This document shows, piece by piece, positions 47,301-58,810 of a DNA stretch of 64,000 nt; the stretch's first letter is position 1, and each line of letters starts with the position of its first letter. This DNA is from Yamagishiella unicocca (taxonomy: Eukaryota; Chlorophyta; Chlorophyceae; Chlamydomonadales; Volvocaceae): positions 434,001 to 498,000 of the forward strand of contig BDSL01000031.1 of assembly GCA_003116995.1 (NCBI GenBank), written 5' to 3'. A program made the translations under genes and the position numbers. The notes under the pieces were generated by a model that did no database searches, was not told the origin of the DNA, and worked only from the letters and a program-made list of their open reading frames with translations.

Positions 47301-47361
47301 GTGGGCGGATGAGGGCCTTATATCGCCGCTGCCCGAGGCGTGGCGCAAGGCCTACAGCTAG
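44317..47361 (+). CDS. PAPS-dependent sulfotransferase, tandem copy 2
   Basis: Eight exons: 44317-44466, 44695-44763, 45209-45403, 45599-45688, 45948-46122, 46368-46435, 46637-46774, 47161-47361; 361 residues. Exons 2, 3, 4, 6 and 7 have exactly the lengths of those in copy 1 and all intron phases match, so the pair arose by tandem duplication. The signal peptide or anchor is MARTLAALLQIFALSLALCL. The 5' loop GQQKSGTSTLW (47-57) and the 3' motif VVLRDPVQRALSRF (141-154) are intact. Conserved segments include NRTDILIGDWSATFFSCICC, NMYGWSAYDVFLENYLAHFP, ILVLYTDDLATMPVESFRRV and FFTPHVQRLAKWADEGL. Role as for copy 1; different acceptors or timing would explain retention of both. The gene has no Gln run and no Gly-Ser linker. 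Confidence 0.9.
45165..45191 (-). repeat. Interstitial telomere-like array (CCCTAAAA)
   Basis: Three CCC(T)AAAA units in the intron before exon 3 of sulfotransferase copy 2, ending 17 bp before the acceptor. Confidence 0.8.
46846..46892 (+). repeat. Dispersed repeat copy (GTAAAACCGATTA family)
   Basis: Intronic copy of the 31874-31921 element. Confidence 0.7.
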
Positions 47362-49399
47362 GCGGGGAGGGGCGGTGTTGCCCACGGAGGCCCCCGCGGG
47401 GAGGGCGTTATTTCAGGGTTTTTCTGTACGGCATGCGGTGTCGGCACGTTGAGGAGTGATGCCCAGCATGGTGTAGGAGAATGTGGTGGCTGGGGTAAGC
47501 GATTTCCGGAGGGGGCGGGGGGCCTTGCAACCCCCCGGGGCAAGGAAGTACGGCAATGGTTGTCGGTTAGGTAGTAGCTCGGAGTCTCGGATGAGGGCCT
47601 TATGCGTCGAAGCTTTTCAGCGCCCGCCGCCGCGGCGGGTACACCCGCCGGGGCCCACGGTTTCGTCGTGCTGGCGGCTTGGGGGTGCGTTGGATTTGAA
47701 TTGCCGATGCGCGCTTTTGGAAGAGCCGCATGGCGGATGGCAGGTGGGAAACGTTGCCTACGAAGTAAGAGCCTATATGTGAGGTTGTTAGGTTTTTGTT
47801 GCTGCATCAAAAGAGTGTGAGTGGCATAATCGAGCTCCCAAAAAGTGCTGACGAAGTCGAAGCGATGCGGAGTGAAGCGTGGAGACGGGTCCGCTTGTTG
47901 GGTCCTGCTGGGCGGACGCGCATCGTCTTGACAGGCGAGAAGACCGTCGTACATTTGAGGCTGCGAATAAGGCCCAATTGCACCTCGATGTTGCAGGGCC
48001 CCGCGAGTTCGGTGACGGTTGTGGAGGGGTGCTCGAAGGTCACATCCGTACAGAGGAGATGCAGGCCCGTGGCCGGTGAAGTCACCCCGCTGTCGTGCTC
48101 TACGTAACTCAGATTAGTTTGGATGTTTGCCTCGGTGGGTCTCAATTTGTATCCACGCGGCTGCGCACTCGCCAGGCATTGGCGGCGGTGGTTGATGTCG
48201 TTGCCCTGCCCGCATTACTTGCTCTTGTAGTCTTGCGGCGAGGGTCTTGTGGGGCCTGCCCTCCATCCCTGGAGTCCAGGCCATCTCCCTGTATCTATCA
48301 AGTACCTTTATGGTTTAGTAGGTATCGTAAGCGGGCAGGTGCGATGAGCTGATGCCGTGAACAGCCCCTTAGAAGGGGGCGCGGCGAGCGAGATGTCGAA
48401 GTGTGCAGCTATGCAACCTGGGGGGAGGAGTATTAGCAATGGCCGCCGCTTCCGGCGGTGCCGCACATGGGGTTTTCCTGGGGTATGCGAGAGGGGGCCT
48501 TATCGTGCAATTCGTGCTGTTGTCATTTGAGGCTTCGTCCAGGGACCCGCGGTCTAGTCGTGGGGATTACGTGTCAGCAGTGAGGTTTCGGAGCTGCGGT
48601 CCCGTTGTGGGTTCGTTGCTAAGCGGACGGGGGCCGATGTAAGGGGTTCGGTGTGCACCAGTCGCTTGCGGATCTGCTCCCGGATATCGGCCGGTTGCTT
48701 TTTTCAGTTTCCAGTTTGTCGAGGGGGTTGGTTGCGAGGAACCGCTGCGTCCCTTGGAAGTGGCTCTCCGACTAGGTGGCTCGGTTGCCTGTCAAAGCAG
48801 GAGCTGCGAAGGGTCCGGGAAGTGCTCGGGCACGTATCGTATGCGAAATCCCTCATTTAGTTGTTTGAAGTGTTCGCGAGCCGACCACATGAGGTCAAGG
48901 TTGACCGCAATTAACCAGAGCTGTCTGGTGGCAACAACGTATACCCACAATTAATTAGTGAGCTAAACAGGATTTGATCTTGTGATGCAACGAGGACGTT
49001 GGGAGGTTGCAGTGTGCGTGAAGCAACCGTGCGCATGAAAGTGGTTGTTACAAGCCGAACACGTGTTACTCCTCCTCCTCCCCTCCTGGCCCCATTCTTC
49101 CCCTCCTGGCCCGCCTCCAGGCCCCCTCCCTGCACGCCTCACGGCGGGCGGTTCCTTGCGATGCGCCTCGCCGCCCACCGCCCCCACCTCCACGGGTGTT
49201 CCTCGAAACCCCACACCAACCCTCCCGACCCGCTCCGTGGGGCCAGGTGCCTCGCTCCGCTGCCCGCAGCCACTCCCACCTGCAAAACCCGGTCAGCCTC
49301 ACGCCCCGCACATCTCACACCCCGGTATACTCTCTAGCTCATACGCCGAAAGAGTGAGCCCAGCTGTCGCTGCCCTGCCCCCGTCGTACAATCGTACAA
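47362..49399. other. Intergenic, convergent gene ends
   Basis: Between the 3' ends of sulfotransferase copy 2 (+) and the fourteen-exon gene (-). GC is lower. Open frames such as 47807-48145 (-) lack motifs. A minus-strand TGTAA at 49048-49052 is a possible polyadenylation signal for the fourteen-exon gene, about 350 bp past its stop. TGTAA is the usual volvocine signal. Confidence 0.45.
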
Positions 49400-52300
49400 C
49401 TAGCGGGCCCCGGCCGCAGTCGTCGCTGCTGTCGCAGCAGCCCGCAGCAGTTCCGAGTAGCGCTCCAGCAGCAGCTTGCGGTTGGCCTCCCGGCTGGGGT
49501 AGCGTGCGGTGCTGAGGGTGGCGGTGCCGGTGCGGCGGCAGATGCTGCTCCAGGGGAGGACGGGGCACGTGCAAGGGAGACACAGGCCAGAGGCAATCAG
49601 ACAGAGTAGCACGCACAGCGGTGCCCTGGCGGAATGCGCGGAGCTGCGAGGGTTGCGGGTGTGTTGCTACCGCGGCGGCAGGTGGAGGTGCGCACGACCT
49701 GGGAGGGCTCATGCCTCCGATGCCGACGCCTCTCTACAACAGCCCCAATGCCCCAGCCCCCGGCTGCCCCCTCGGCCCCGCTTCCACTTTGCACCCAGGG
49801 GCCCCCTCTCCCCCTTCCCTCCGTCTCCTACATCGTGTAGACCGGGTCTTCTCGCCAGCCCCTCCCTCCCTCCCTCCCTCCCTCCCTGTTTTTCTCGCGT
49901 ACACGGGTCTTCATTGCAATTTCAACCCTCCCTCCATCCACGGGTCATCCTCGAATCCCTCCCTGTAGCTCCCACCTGCGCTCAACGTCCACGGGGTACG
50001 CCGCCGCCATCGCCGCCGAGCGGGCGGCAGCGCCACGGCGGCGCCGGCCCGCCATGCTGCCGCCCCGCGCCGACCCGCGGGTCGGCAGGTCGGCCCAGAT
50101 GGGCGGCGCCAGCAGGCGCTCCAGGAAGCGGCGGCCCCAGGCCCCTCCCAGGGCGGGCTCCGAAGCCGCCAGGCGGTCCAGGCTGAACTCCAGGGATACC
50201 CTGCGCGCGAGCGAGCAACCGTCAGGACACGCGGTTAATTGAAAACAAATCATTACCAGTTGTCGATCAATCCTTGCGACAGTATACTCCCGACGTATGC
50301 CCGACGCAACGCGCGAGCCACGCACAGTGCCACGCCCCCCTCCACCCCCCGGAGGTGAGGCCAGCTCTCTGTATACCCCCGGGAGCAGGGAGCGCAGGTA
50401 TGCAGCCCCGAGGCACCCGGGTTGCCTAGGACATCCCAGGAGGCTATGTGGGTCAGGCGGACCATGTGGGTCAGGCGGACCATGTGGGTCAGGCGGACCA
50501 TGTGGGTCAGGCGGACCATGTGGGTCAGGCGGACCATGTGGGTCAGGCGGACCATGTGGGTCAGGCGGACCAGGTGGGTCAGGCGGACCAGGTGGGTCAG
50601 GCGGACCAGGTGGGTCAGGCAGACCAGGTGGGTCAGGCGGACCATGTGGGTCAGGCGGACCATGTGGGTCAGGCGGACCATGTGGGTCAGGCGGACCATG
50701 TGGGTCAGGCGGACCAGGTGGGGAGGCAACCCTGCCACGTTCCTTACGGCCGCCTTGCCACTCACCTGCAGTCGTGCGAGCCGTCCTCGAAACCTGAACT
50801 GGCGTCGAGAACCAGTGTTTCCCGGAAACAGACCACGCTAGACGCCGGGACCGCCGCCGGGGCCACAGCGGAAGAAGCCGCCGCTGTGGCGGCACCGCTG
50901 CCAGCTACCCTTGGAGCTGCCGCCGCTGCAGCGCCGCCCGCTAACAATGCTTGGTGGCGCGCCACCGCCGCTGCCAGCACCGGCGACAGAGCGTGATGCG
51001 CAGCCGAGCGAAGGTCGCCGGCGGCGGCGGCGGCTGCTGCCGCTGCGGCGGCGCCGCCGGCGCCCGTTGCCTCCTGGAGGACCGTGCTGGCCCTCTCCCA
51101 GTTCAAGGGTGCTGCCAGCATCCGCTGCGCCGCCTGCTGTGCGGCTGATTCCCCCAGCTGGGGACTCTGCAGCAGCGGCGCCAGGGTTTCGGGGCGAAAG
51201 GCGGCGGCGGCCTGGTCCCAGGAGCTAGCTAGCGCGGCGACCAGGGCCGGCGGCAGGGGGTCAGCGGCCTGCGTGGGGTTCGGTGTGGGTCGGGTATGGT
51301 GGAGACCTCAACGGCGGTTGGTGGTGTTTGGGGGTTTGAGAAGAAAAACCCTTGTTTGGGGGAACAAGCGGGGGACTTCCCGATCCCCCGATTGTCCGGT
51401 TCCCCCCGATCTCTTGCCCCTCCCACCCCCGCACCACCTGCACCTCCACCTCCCCCGCGCCACCCACCTGCACCTCCACTGTGTTTCGCTCCCGAGCCGC
51501 CGCCCGCTCCGCCCGCTCCGTCGCCTCCTGCAGCCGGGCTGCTACCTCCCTGGAGCGCCACCACACCGCGACCGCCGCCAGCGCCGAGGGAGAGACGTGT
51601 GCGGCGGGAGGCGGGGCAGGGTACCCGTCAGTGAGCCGTGTCCGAGTCCAGATAACTGCCGCTCACACCCGTGACTTATACCGGTAGTGCTAAAGCACTA
51701 CCACCCAAACTCTCCTTCGGCCGCTTTGCCCCTCTCTTGGTCGTTTGTCCCGACCAGGTTCTGGCTCCCTAACCCCTGATCAAAGGCCACATCCCTGACC
51801 CAAGGCCGCATCCCTGACCCAGCGCCAGCCCAAGGCCCCACCAGGCATGCAGCAGGTCCTGGTACTTGGCCTGCAGGTAGTCCAGCAGCAGGGACATCAC
51901 CGGGGTGGCCGGGGGAGGGCGGGCGGAGGGGGCGGGGCTGCCGGGGCGAGGCAGGCAGGCGCTGAGTGAGGCGACCGCGGCGGTCAGGCTGGGGAGGGCA
52001 GGAGGGGGCGGCACGGGAGGGGGTGGGTGGGTATTTGTGCCGCTTTCGTGGAACCCATTTTGTAAACACGCACACACACAGCATACTTAAAACACACACA
52101 TACACGCACGCATGTATACATATTGCATGCGCGGTTGGTTCCATGTTCCTTGAAGAGTTGTGCGGCTGAACGGTTAAGTAGCACATGCGGGCAGGGGTGC
52201 GGGCAGGGGTGCGGGCAGGAGGAAGTGCCGCCTGTCGCAAAGACCGAGGGAAAGGTGGGGCGGAAGCGCAGCTGGGAGTGCGGGAGGGGGGTGCGGTAGT

Positions 52301-55300
52301 GCAGTGTGTACAGGTGCTACCTGGCTCTGCCGTGCTGCCCGGAAGCCGCCTCCAGCCGCTTAGCCGTGCTCTGGCGGTGGGCCAGAGCCACCACGTTGTC
52401 CGTGTACGACAGCAGGGGGTAGTCGGCCCAGTACGAGTACGGCAAGGTCCCGCTGCGCGGCTGGGCGCCCGCTGCTGCGTCGGCGCGCGCCTGCACCACA
52501 ACAGCAGCGGGGGTGGGGGGGGTGCGAGCACCGGGACGCACAACCACGCTTCAACTCGCGGCTCTGGGAGGTTTGCTTGCATGTACACACACCGAGAGGG
52601 TGATGGCGGGTGGTGGTGGTGGTGGTGGTTCGAGTGCCCCTCTCCCAAAAAGCCAAGACGGGACATGCGGCTGCTGGACCTCCCACCGAAGGCTAGCTGA
52701 CTAGCTGCTGAGCTAATTGGCTGCCTGGCTGCGCCAGCGCGTGGTGTGGTGGGCAGCCCTGAAGGGAGGACCCACCTCCTCCAGCAGCGCCCGGTCCGCC
52801 GGGGCGGTCTGCAAGGGCGGGGGGAGGCGGTTCGGGTGGAGGGAGGGACGGCCGGTCAGTAGAGCCAGACGCGAGGTGGGAGGAGGGCCAGGTAGGGGTT
52901 CCGGTGACTCCCGCAGAGGTGGTGACAGTGGTGGTGGTGGCAGTAGTAGTGGTGGTGGCGGTGGTGGTGGTGGTGGTAGTGGTGGTGGTAGCGGTGGTGG
53001 CAGTGGTGGTGGTGGCGGTGGCTGGCAGCAACTAGCGGGGTTTGAGAGGATCCGACGAGGGGACGGTCGAGTGTGGACCCGCCCCGGACCCGAAACGAAG
53101 CGCTGCAAGCACCCCCGACCCCCTCCGACCCCCTACGACCCGTTCCGATCCGTCACCACCGCCCAGGCTGCTCCCCACCTGTTGCAGCTGCACGGATGTT
53201 GAGGAGCTCGCACCCGCCCTGGAGCAGTCAGTCCCAGGCGAGGAAGAGGGGTGGTTAGGAGTAAGACCGCAGTTGGGTTAAGGGTGGCATGGCGGGTGGC
53301 ACCAAACCAGTATGCGCCCTCCCCCCGGGCGTAATAGTGTGACAGTGTGGTAGTGTGATAGTGTGGCAAGAGGAAAACCGGTTGACACGACAGGAAGAGG
53401 GGGTCAGGGTGGGCAGCTCTAGGGTGCAGCTCTAGGGTGCAGCTCTAGGGTGCAGCTGGGCATTCACTCCTACCCATGCGGGTCAACGTGCGCATGGGTG
53501 GGGCTCACAATGGAAGCCAGCCGCGATCTGGCCGCACGTCCGCATGCGCCCTCCCCTCCCCTCCCTGCCAGGGCCTTCCAATCCCCACCCGCAAAACCCC
53601 GCGCAACCCGCCCCCGACTTCTCCCCCCCGCCCCCCGCCCCAGGGACCCGTGGCCTCCACTCACCCGCCGGACCGCGCCGCCAGGGCGGCAATCGCCTCC
53701 ACATCGTACGGGCCGCTGCTGCTGCCGCCACCTTCGCCGAAGCCCCGTTCGTACGACACCCGCTCCCCGAACGCCTCTCCGACTTTCCTGCGCGCGGGAC
53801 GAGATGGGCAGTGTGTGTCGTACAGCTGCACTAGACACCCCCGTTCGCAACGTCTCTCTCTAGCTCGCAAGCCGCTACGCCTAAATAGCCCAGACCAACC
53901 TGCCGACGCACAGTGAAGGCCTGCCCGCCCCCCCGCCAATGCCCATCTGGGTCAAAGCGCATCGTCCGCACCCGACCCCGCTGCGGGGATACTCGCCGCC
54001 CTCTTCCTGCACACCCGTTCTTCCCGCCACCCTTCCGGATCCGTTCACCGGTACTCACACCCACACCGGCTAACCCCCGGGCCCCCTCCTCGGTCACACC
54101 TCCAGCCCCCCGGGCCCCCTCCTGGGTCACACCTCCAGCCCCCCGGGCCCCCTCCTCGGTCACACCTCCAGCCCCCCGGGCCCCCTCCAATCCCGGGCCC
54201 CAGGAACTCTGAGCTCACCGCAACAGGTCACCCAGTGGGCCCCGCTGCGCGCCGTACGCCTCAGCCCGCCGCTGCAGCTCCCGCAGCCTCAGCTTGAGCT
54301 GCGGCGGTAGAGTCGACAGCGGGTCCCTGAGGGTCGAGGGGCGAGGTGCGGCGTGGTGTTGTGGTGTGTTTGTGGTGTGTTGTGAGCCGTGAGGGCCCGA
54401 CTGCAGAGGCGTCGACTCCGTGACAGCATTGGAACGGCTCCTTGCTTCCCGGCCTGCACGACTCCCACTGCTCTCCGCCCAGAACAGCAGGTTTCAGACG
54501 CCGTGTTGCGCGGTGGCGACCGGCGACGGCTCCACCCACCTCCCGGCAGCTTCTTCGTTGTTTCGGCCCCTGCCAACCCGTTCAGCCCCCGAGTGCCGTT
54601 GCTGACACCCGACGGTACCCCTTGCCCGCGTGCTTCGCGCCGACCGCCATCGCCTCACGCTATGGGCGCTGGCCAGGTGAGTTCAACAGTCTGAGCAGGG
54701 AAGTATTTTTGCTTGCGTTTTTTGCCTGTCTTTTGCATCTTTTTTTGCGGGCATAGGGGCTTTTGCGCCTGGGCTCTCGCGGTCCCCTTGCAACCCACCT
54801 CCCCCACGAGGCCCTCGCTCACCTGCTCGCCTGCTGCCCCACGGACAGCTGCTGCAGCTGCTGCGCCGCCGCCGCCGCCGCCGCCGCCGCTCGCTCCCTC
54901 GCCTTGCGGTCCGCGGCGGCGAAGATGTCGTCATCCGCATCTCCCACCTCATTGACAGGAACAGAACCAGCGCGGGGGTCGGGGTTGGCTGCGGCACTAG
55001 GCACGGCCGCCGCGGCGGAAGGGGCGGTGGAGGCGCCCGCTGCGGCCGGCTCTCCCCCCCGCTGCTGCTGCTCCTGGCCCGCGCCTGTCCCCACCCGGCT
55101 GCCGCCTGTCGAGCCTGTGGTGGTCGGGGGGAGTCGCGGAGGACCGGTGGAGGTCGCGGAGGAGCGGAGGGCTTCAGCCAGCCGCGCGCAAGAGTGCGCC
55201 AATGGGTGCTACCCTGCTGCAACCAGGACATCAAGGACCCCACCAGAAGCTTCTGCACCCACGCCACACTGCGCCACATGACACCGCCCACACCACACCA

Positions 55301-56361
55301 TGTCTTGTAACAACCTATCACCGGCCCCTTACCACGCCACAGCTCACCATGCCTTGTAACACCCTATCACCGGCCCCTTACCACACCACAGCCCACCGGC
55401 TGCTGCCGCCCAGTGCCCACCTGCATCACCGCCGGGTCCCTCGGAGACCACTGCGCCCTGCAGGCCCCCCTGGAGCTGTTGCTGCTGCTGCTGCTGGTGG
55501 TACCAGAGGTGTGCTAGCTCCTGGCAGTTCGAGGGGGGGAGAGCGAGAGATGGCAGGGGGTGACGGGCATGGGAGGGTGGGGAGGGGGTGGCGATGACGT
55601 GGCGGATGAGCTGTGGGTTCAAGGCGCGACCCAAGAGGGAGGATGGGAAGGCAAAGGCCCTGAGCGCAAACAAAGCGCGGTGCGGTGCGGGCTGCTCGGT
55701 GCTGGAGAGCTGCACCAGGCAACTCACCCCAGCCTGCCCAATTGTTCTGCGTTCTGCGCACGGCCCCGTTGCAGTGTGGTCCCTCATTGGAACGATCGCT
55801 TCCGACCCGCTCCCGCCAGTTGCCGCAGCCAATGAACCCGCCCAGGCCCGAGAAAGACACCGACGCCGGCCCCACCGGCCCCACCGGCACCCGACCAGTC
55901 ACGGCCCCCCCTCGATTCAGTCGGACCCCAGGCACCCACCAGCTTGGCCATCTTTAGAAGGGCCTCCCTGGAGCCCGGTAGCTGCATGTGCGCGTCCGTC
56001 TGCATCAGCAGCGCCACCTGCTGGGGGGAGTCCCAGCGAGCAGGAGGCTGCTGCTGCTGCGCTGGCCGATGGTTGGCGGCTGCGGAGGTGGCGCCGCTGC
56101 TGACCAGGTGGGCGGGAGCAACCCGCAGGTTGCTGCGGGCCCAGCTGCGCCAGTCGTAACCGGGGTTCCGAGGGTGCACGCCAGCCTGCAGACGGGGGCC
56201 GGGGACCGTGCGGTGTGTGGATGGGATTACAACATGTCCTCGCGATGTGTTTCTACTGCTCACGTTGTCCGAGGACTTACGTTTGGATAGGAGGTGGCTA
56301 GGAATGTGGGCAAGTCGTAGACTGGCTGGGGGGTGGGGACCTGGGGCACCGCGCGCTCCAT
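49400..56361 (-). CDS. Fourteen-exon conserved-looking protein of unknown family
   Basis: Exons 56281-56361, 55940-56185, 55421-55520, 54823-55114, 54219-54326, 53665-53787, 53179-53218, 52776-52808, 52321-52490, 51842-51988, 51468-51549, 50766-51268, 49976-50200 and 49400-49544; phase agrees at all thirteen joins, about 764 residues. ATG at 56361 directly follows a CAG, so a further upstream exon is possible. The N-terminus has [16 protein letters not shown]. Low-complexity Gln and Ala runs follow, then [20 protein letters not shown], a short helix-rich exon ([20 protein letters not shown]), [33 protein letters not shown], and a coiled-coil exon ([20 protein letters not shown]). The C-terminal domain includes [20 protein letters not shown] and [16 protein letters not shown]. 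Mostly soluble helix; no signal peptide, membrane segment or known catalytic motif seen. Function unknown. Confidence 0.7.
50447..50723. repeat. 18-bp minisatellite, about 15 copies
   Basis: Unit TGGGTCAGGCGGACCATG, with a central block of ATG-to-AGG variants. It sits in the intron between exons 50766-51268 and 49976-50200 of the fourteen-exon gene. A period of 18 keeps six long open frames free of stops, which are not genes. Confidence 0.95.
52920..53028. repeat. GGTGGT-type trinucleotide region
   Basis: GGT and AGTGGT repeats within the intron between exons 53179-53218 and 52776-52808. Confidence 0.85.
53418..53456. repeat. 13-bp tandem repeat, three copies
   Basis: Unit CTCTAGGGTGCAG, intronic in the fourteen-exon gene. 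Confidence 0.85.
54078..54192. repeat. 33-bp tandem repeat, about 3.5 copies
   Basis: Unit contains CGGGCCCCCTCCT, then GGTCACACCTCCAGCCCCC. It lies in the intron between exons 54219-54326 and 53665-53787. Confidence 0.85.
55294..55393. repeat. Duplicated block of about 50 bp
   Basis: CTTGTAACA(A/C)CCTATCACCGG followed by CCCCTTACCAC occurs twice (from about 55303 and 55352) in the intron before exon 54823-55114. Confidence 0.8.
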
Positions 56362-58810
56362 CTGCAAGCACAGAGTTCGATGGTAAGATTCCAGAAAGAA
56401 TACTCCGATACATTACGGGTTTCTGCCGCTTACGAGTTCGGCTGCCGCAGGCAGATTGGCAAGGAGCGGGCGAGATGATGGGCTGGACTCGGTGCTGGCC
56501 AGAACAAAGCTTTGGGACAAAACTGCATGAGAACATGTGATCAGATTTACGGTACTATGAGCAAGTTAAGAGCCATTTCCACAAGGACTCACGCTGCAAG
56601 AACTGTGCATCAGAGTCCAGCCGACCGCCGGCATCCGCCGGCTGAAGCTCGGCGTCAGAATAATGTAAGACGCTGGTGCATATGTTTTGAAATGGCTGGT
56701 GGCGCCATGGCGCAAGCGAAGCCTGGCCCAGGCCCGAAAGCCAGGCCCTGGGCTGCAGTGTCCGCATGCAGCTGCAAGCCTTGCAAAAGGGAGCGCCGGG
56801 TAACCTGCAGAGATGAAAGATAGCCTAGCAGTAGAACACTTGCAGCGCTCCGATGTTGGTTTCATCGTACACATGCTGCGCTTCGTCGCCCCAGGGCGCA
56901 CAGCATATGAGCATGTTACAGAATGTGCTTTGACCTCCGGCGCGCCAGCTGTGGTTAGAGATTATGGTACAACGAATTTCAGGTCGTCTTCCTGAACGCC
57001 CTGGAATCCCCCACAAACTCAGCGGGAGGGAGGACCATGGCGCGCCTCACGGTGGTCAGGCAGGTGTGCAGCCGCACGCGCTTTTGGCTGCAGCACCAAA
57101 GATAGTGGACTTCGTGCTGGTTGGAAAGGGACGCTGGAGGTTGTTAGTGCAGGGAGTGTACGGCGTCTAGGTCCCTGCCCTGTGCACAGCAGCTGTGTGG
57201 ACCAAGCCGCCCTCTTCTGCCGTACGACACACTGTACGACGGCTGCTGGTTTCTCCTCATCACGAAACACAAGAATACGGGGGGAGAGGCGCCCGCCTGC
57301 TTGCCTGAACCCTCCCCGACACGTTACATGCATCATCGACACTCAACGCCCAAACTACGCTCTGCCCTAGCCTATAGCCTACAAGGACATCGCGTCGAGC
57401 CGGGGAAGGGATAGAATATAGGCCATAGGGGCGACCTTCCGGCCCCCAACATCGCTACCTTGCCGAATTGTAGTTGGGCCCCTTGACTCCGCTCGCCTCG
57501 CACAAACAGACCGCTACCTGCAACAACCGGCAACTTCCTTCCAGGCCTGGCCTGCAGCAGCGCCACGACATTTGCAACAGCTCTATGGGTAAATGCTTCC
57601 CCAACCCAGCGCCGACGTCAGTTCCAACTGCGTAATATCAACGTCATGTGGACCCGACGGTCGTACACCACGAAACTTCGCCGTTTCGTTTTATCGATCG
57701 CCGCAAACTTTTGAAGCTATCTTCCGAAAGAAATATTACCACTGGATCAACACTGGAGGTACACATGCCAAAACGAGCAGGCACACCTTCAGCAGTAAGG
57801 AGCATGACCTCGATAATATTGGATGGGATATGAACGCCACACGCAAACACTCCAGTGGTTCCGGTGCGCGGGCAAATGCAGACACCTGGGCCCCAAACTT
57901 TGTTTGCTCCCATCTAAGCCAGCGAACACAGACCTTCACGTTCGTTCGTTTTTTTTTCCACCTTGAAAAGGATGACCAAAACCTTCGGTCATCCGAAACC
58001 TACGCGCTTCGCTACTCCATTTCCTCTAGGGCGCCGCTGCGCCTTCGTAGCGTCAAATAATTACGAGCATTTCGCAAACTTGGGCCCCCAATCGTACAGC
58101 CTATGGCGGGCTTTGCCCTCCTGGGCCCTTCCTGGCAACCGGCCTTGCGGTCGCCGCCGATACACCCCCCTTCCGACCACCCTCACCCGTTACTACCCCC
58201 CCTGCCGGATCCTCGCTACAGTTGGGGATCCCACTCGCCGCTGTTGGGGCCCTATGGGCTCTCCACCAACCCGCCACACCGCCATTCCACCGCCTAGTGA
58301 CACGTCACGTTCCCCACCGTACACATGCAACAACAACACGCAGATCTTCCGTACGGCCTTTTTGCGTCTTTCTTATTCGCATCATGCATCAGGCACGCCT
58401 GTCGTGACACACTACCGGCCAGGTGCTCCACGATGCGTGGGGTCGTTATCGGGCCGCAGCTCGATCGTCGTCTTGCCGCTCGATCGTCGTCTTGCCGCTC
58501 GATCGTCGTCTTGCCGAAAACACGGCAACTAGGAACTAGCGCGGTGACAGCCGTCATACGATCACGATAAGGCTGCATTGGCAGCATCGGACCATCAGGA
58601 CCTGCGAACAGGCTCCACCAATGATATCCTCCAAGCACCTAGCAGGCCCAGCCAACTACCTGCCAAGCCCGCTAGGCTCTCGCAGCAGCTCTGCACGACC
58701 ATCTGCTTTGCTCCGGAGGCGAACACCAAACATCGCCCCAGGGCATCGCATCTTTTGTACGGCGTCGTGTCGTACGTACGTGTACGTACCGACCCTCGTC
58801 CCATGCCGTG
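56362..58810. other. Intergenic or 5' region; no confident gene
   Basis: May contain unrecognised 5' exons of the fourteen-exon gene on the minus strand; a GTGAGTCC donor near 56595 follows a plausible short frame but its phase does not fit. 57593-58060 is open on plus and 57644-57913 on minus, with no motif. A 19-bp triplicate (TCGATCGTCGTCTTGCCGC) lies at 58460-58517. Confidence 0.4.
58460..58517. repeat. 19-bp tandem repeat, three copies
   Basis: Unit TCGATCGTCGTCTTGCCGC, perfect apart from the last base, about 300 bp 3' of the second glycosyltransferase gene. Confidence 0.9.

Noticed and set aside
50253..50996. Long ORFs of Gly-Pro-Pro-Asp-Pro-His, Met-Val-Arg-Leu-Thr-His and Gly-Gln-Ala-Asp-His-Val repeats
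   Set aside because: They come from the 18-bp minisatellite in an intron. Collagen-like appearance is a by-product of the repeat.
57593..58060. 155-codon plus ORF and overlapping 89-codon minus ORF
   Set aside because: Both strands are open over the same bases, with no motif or splice evidence to prefer either.
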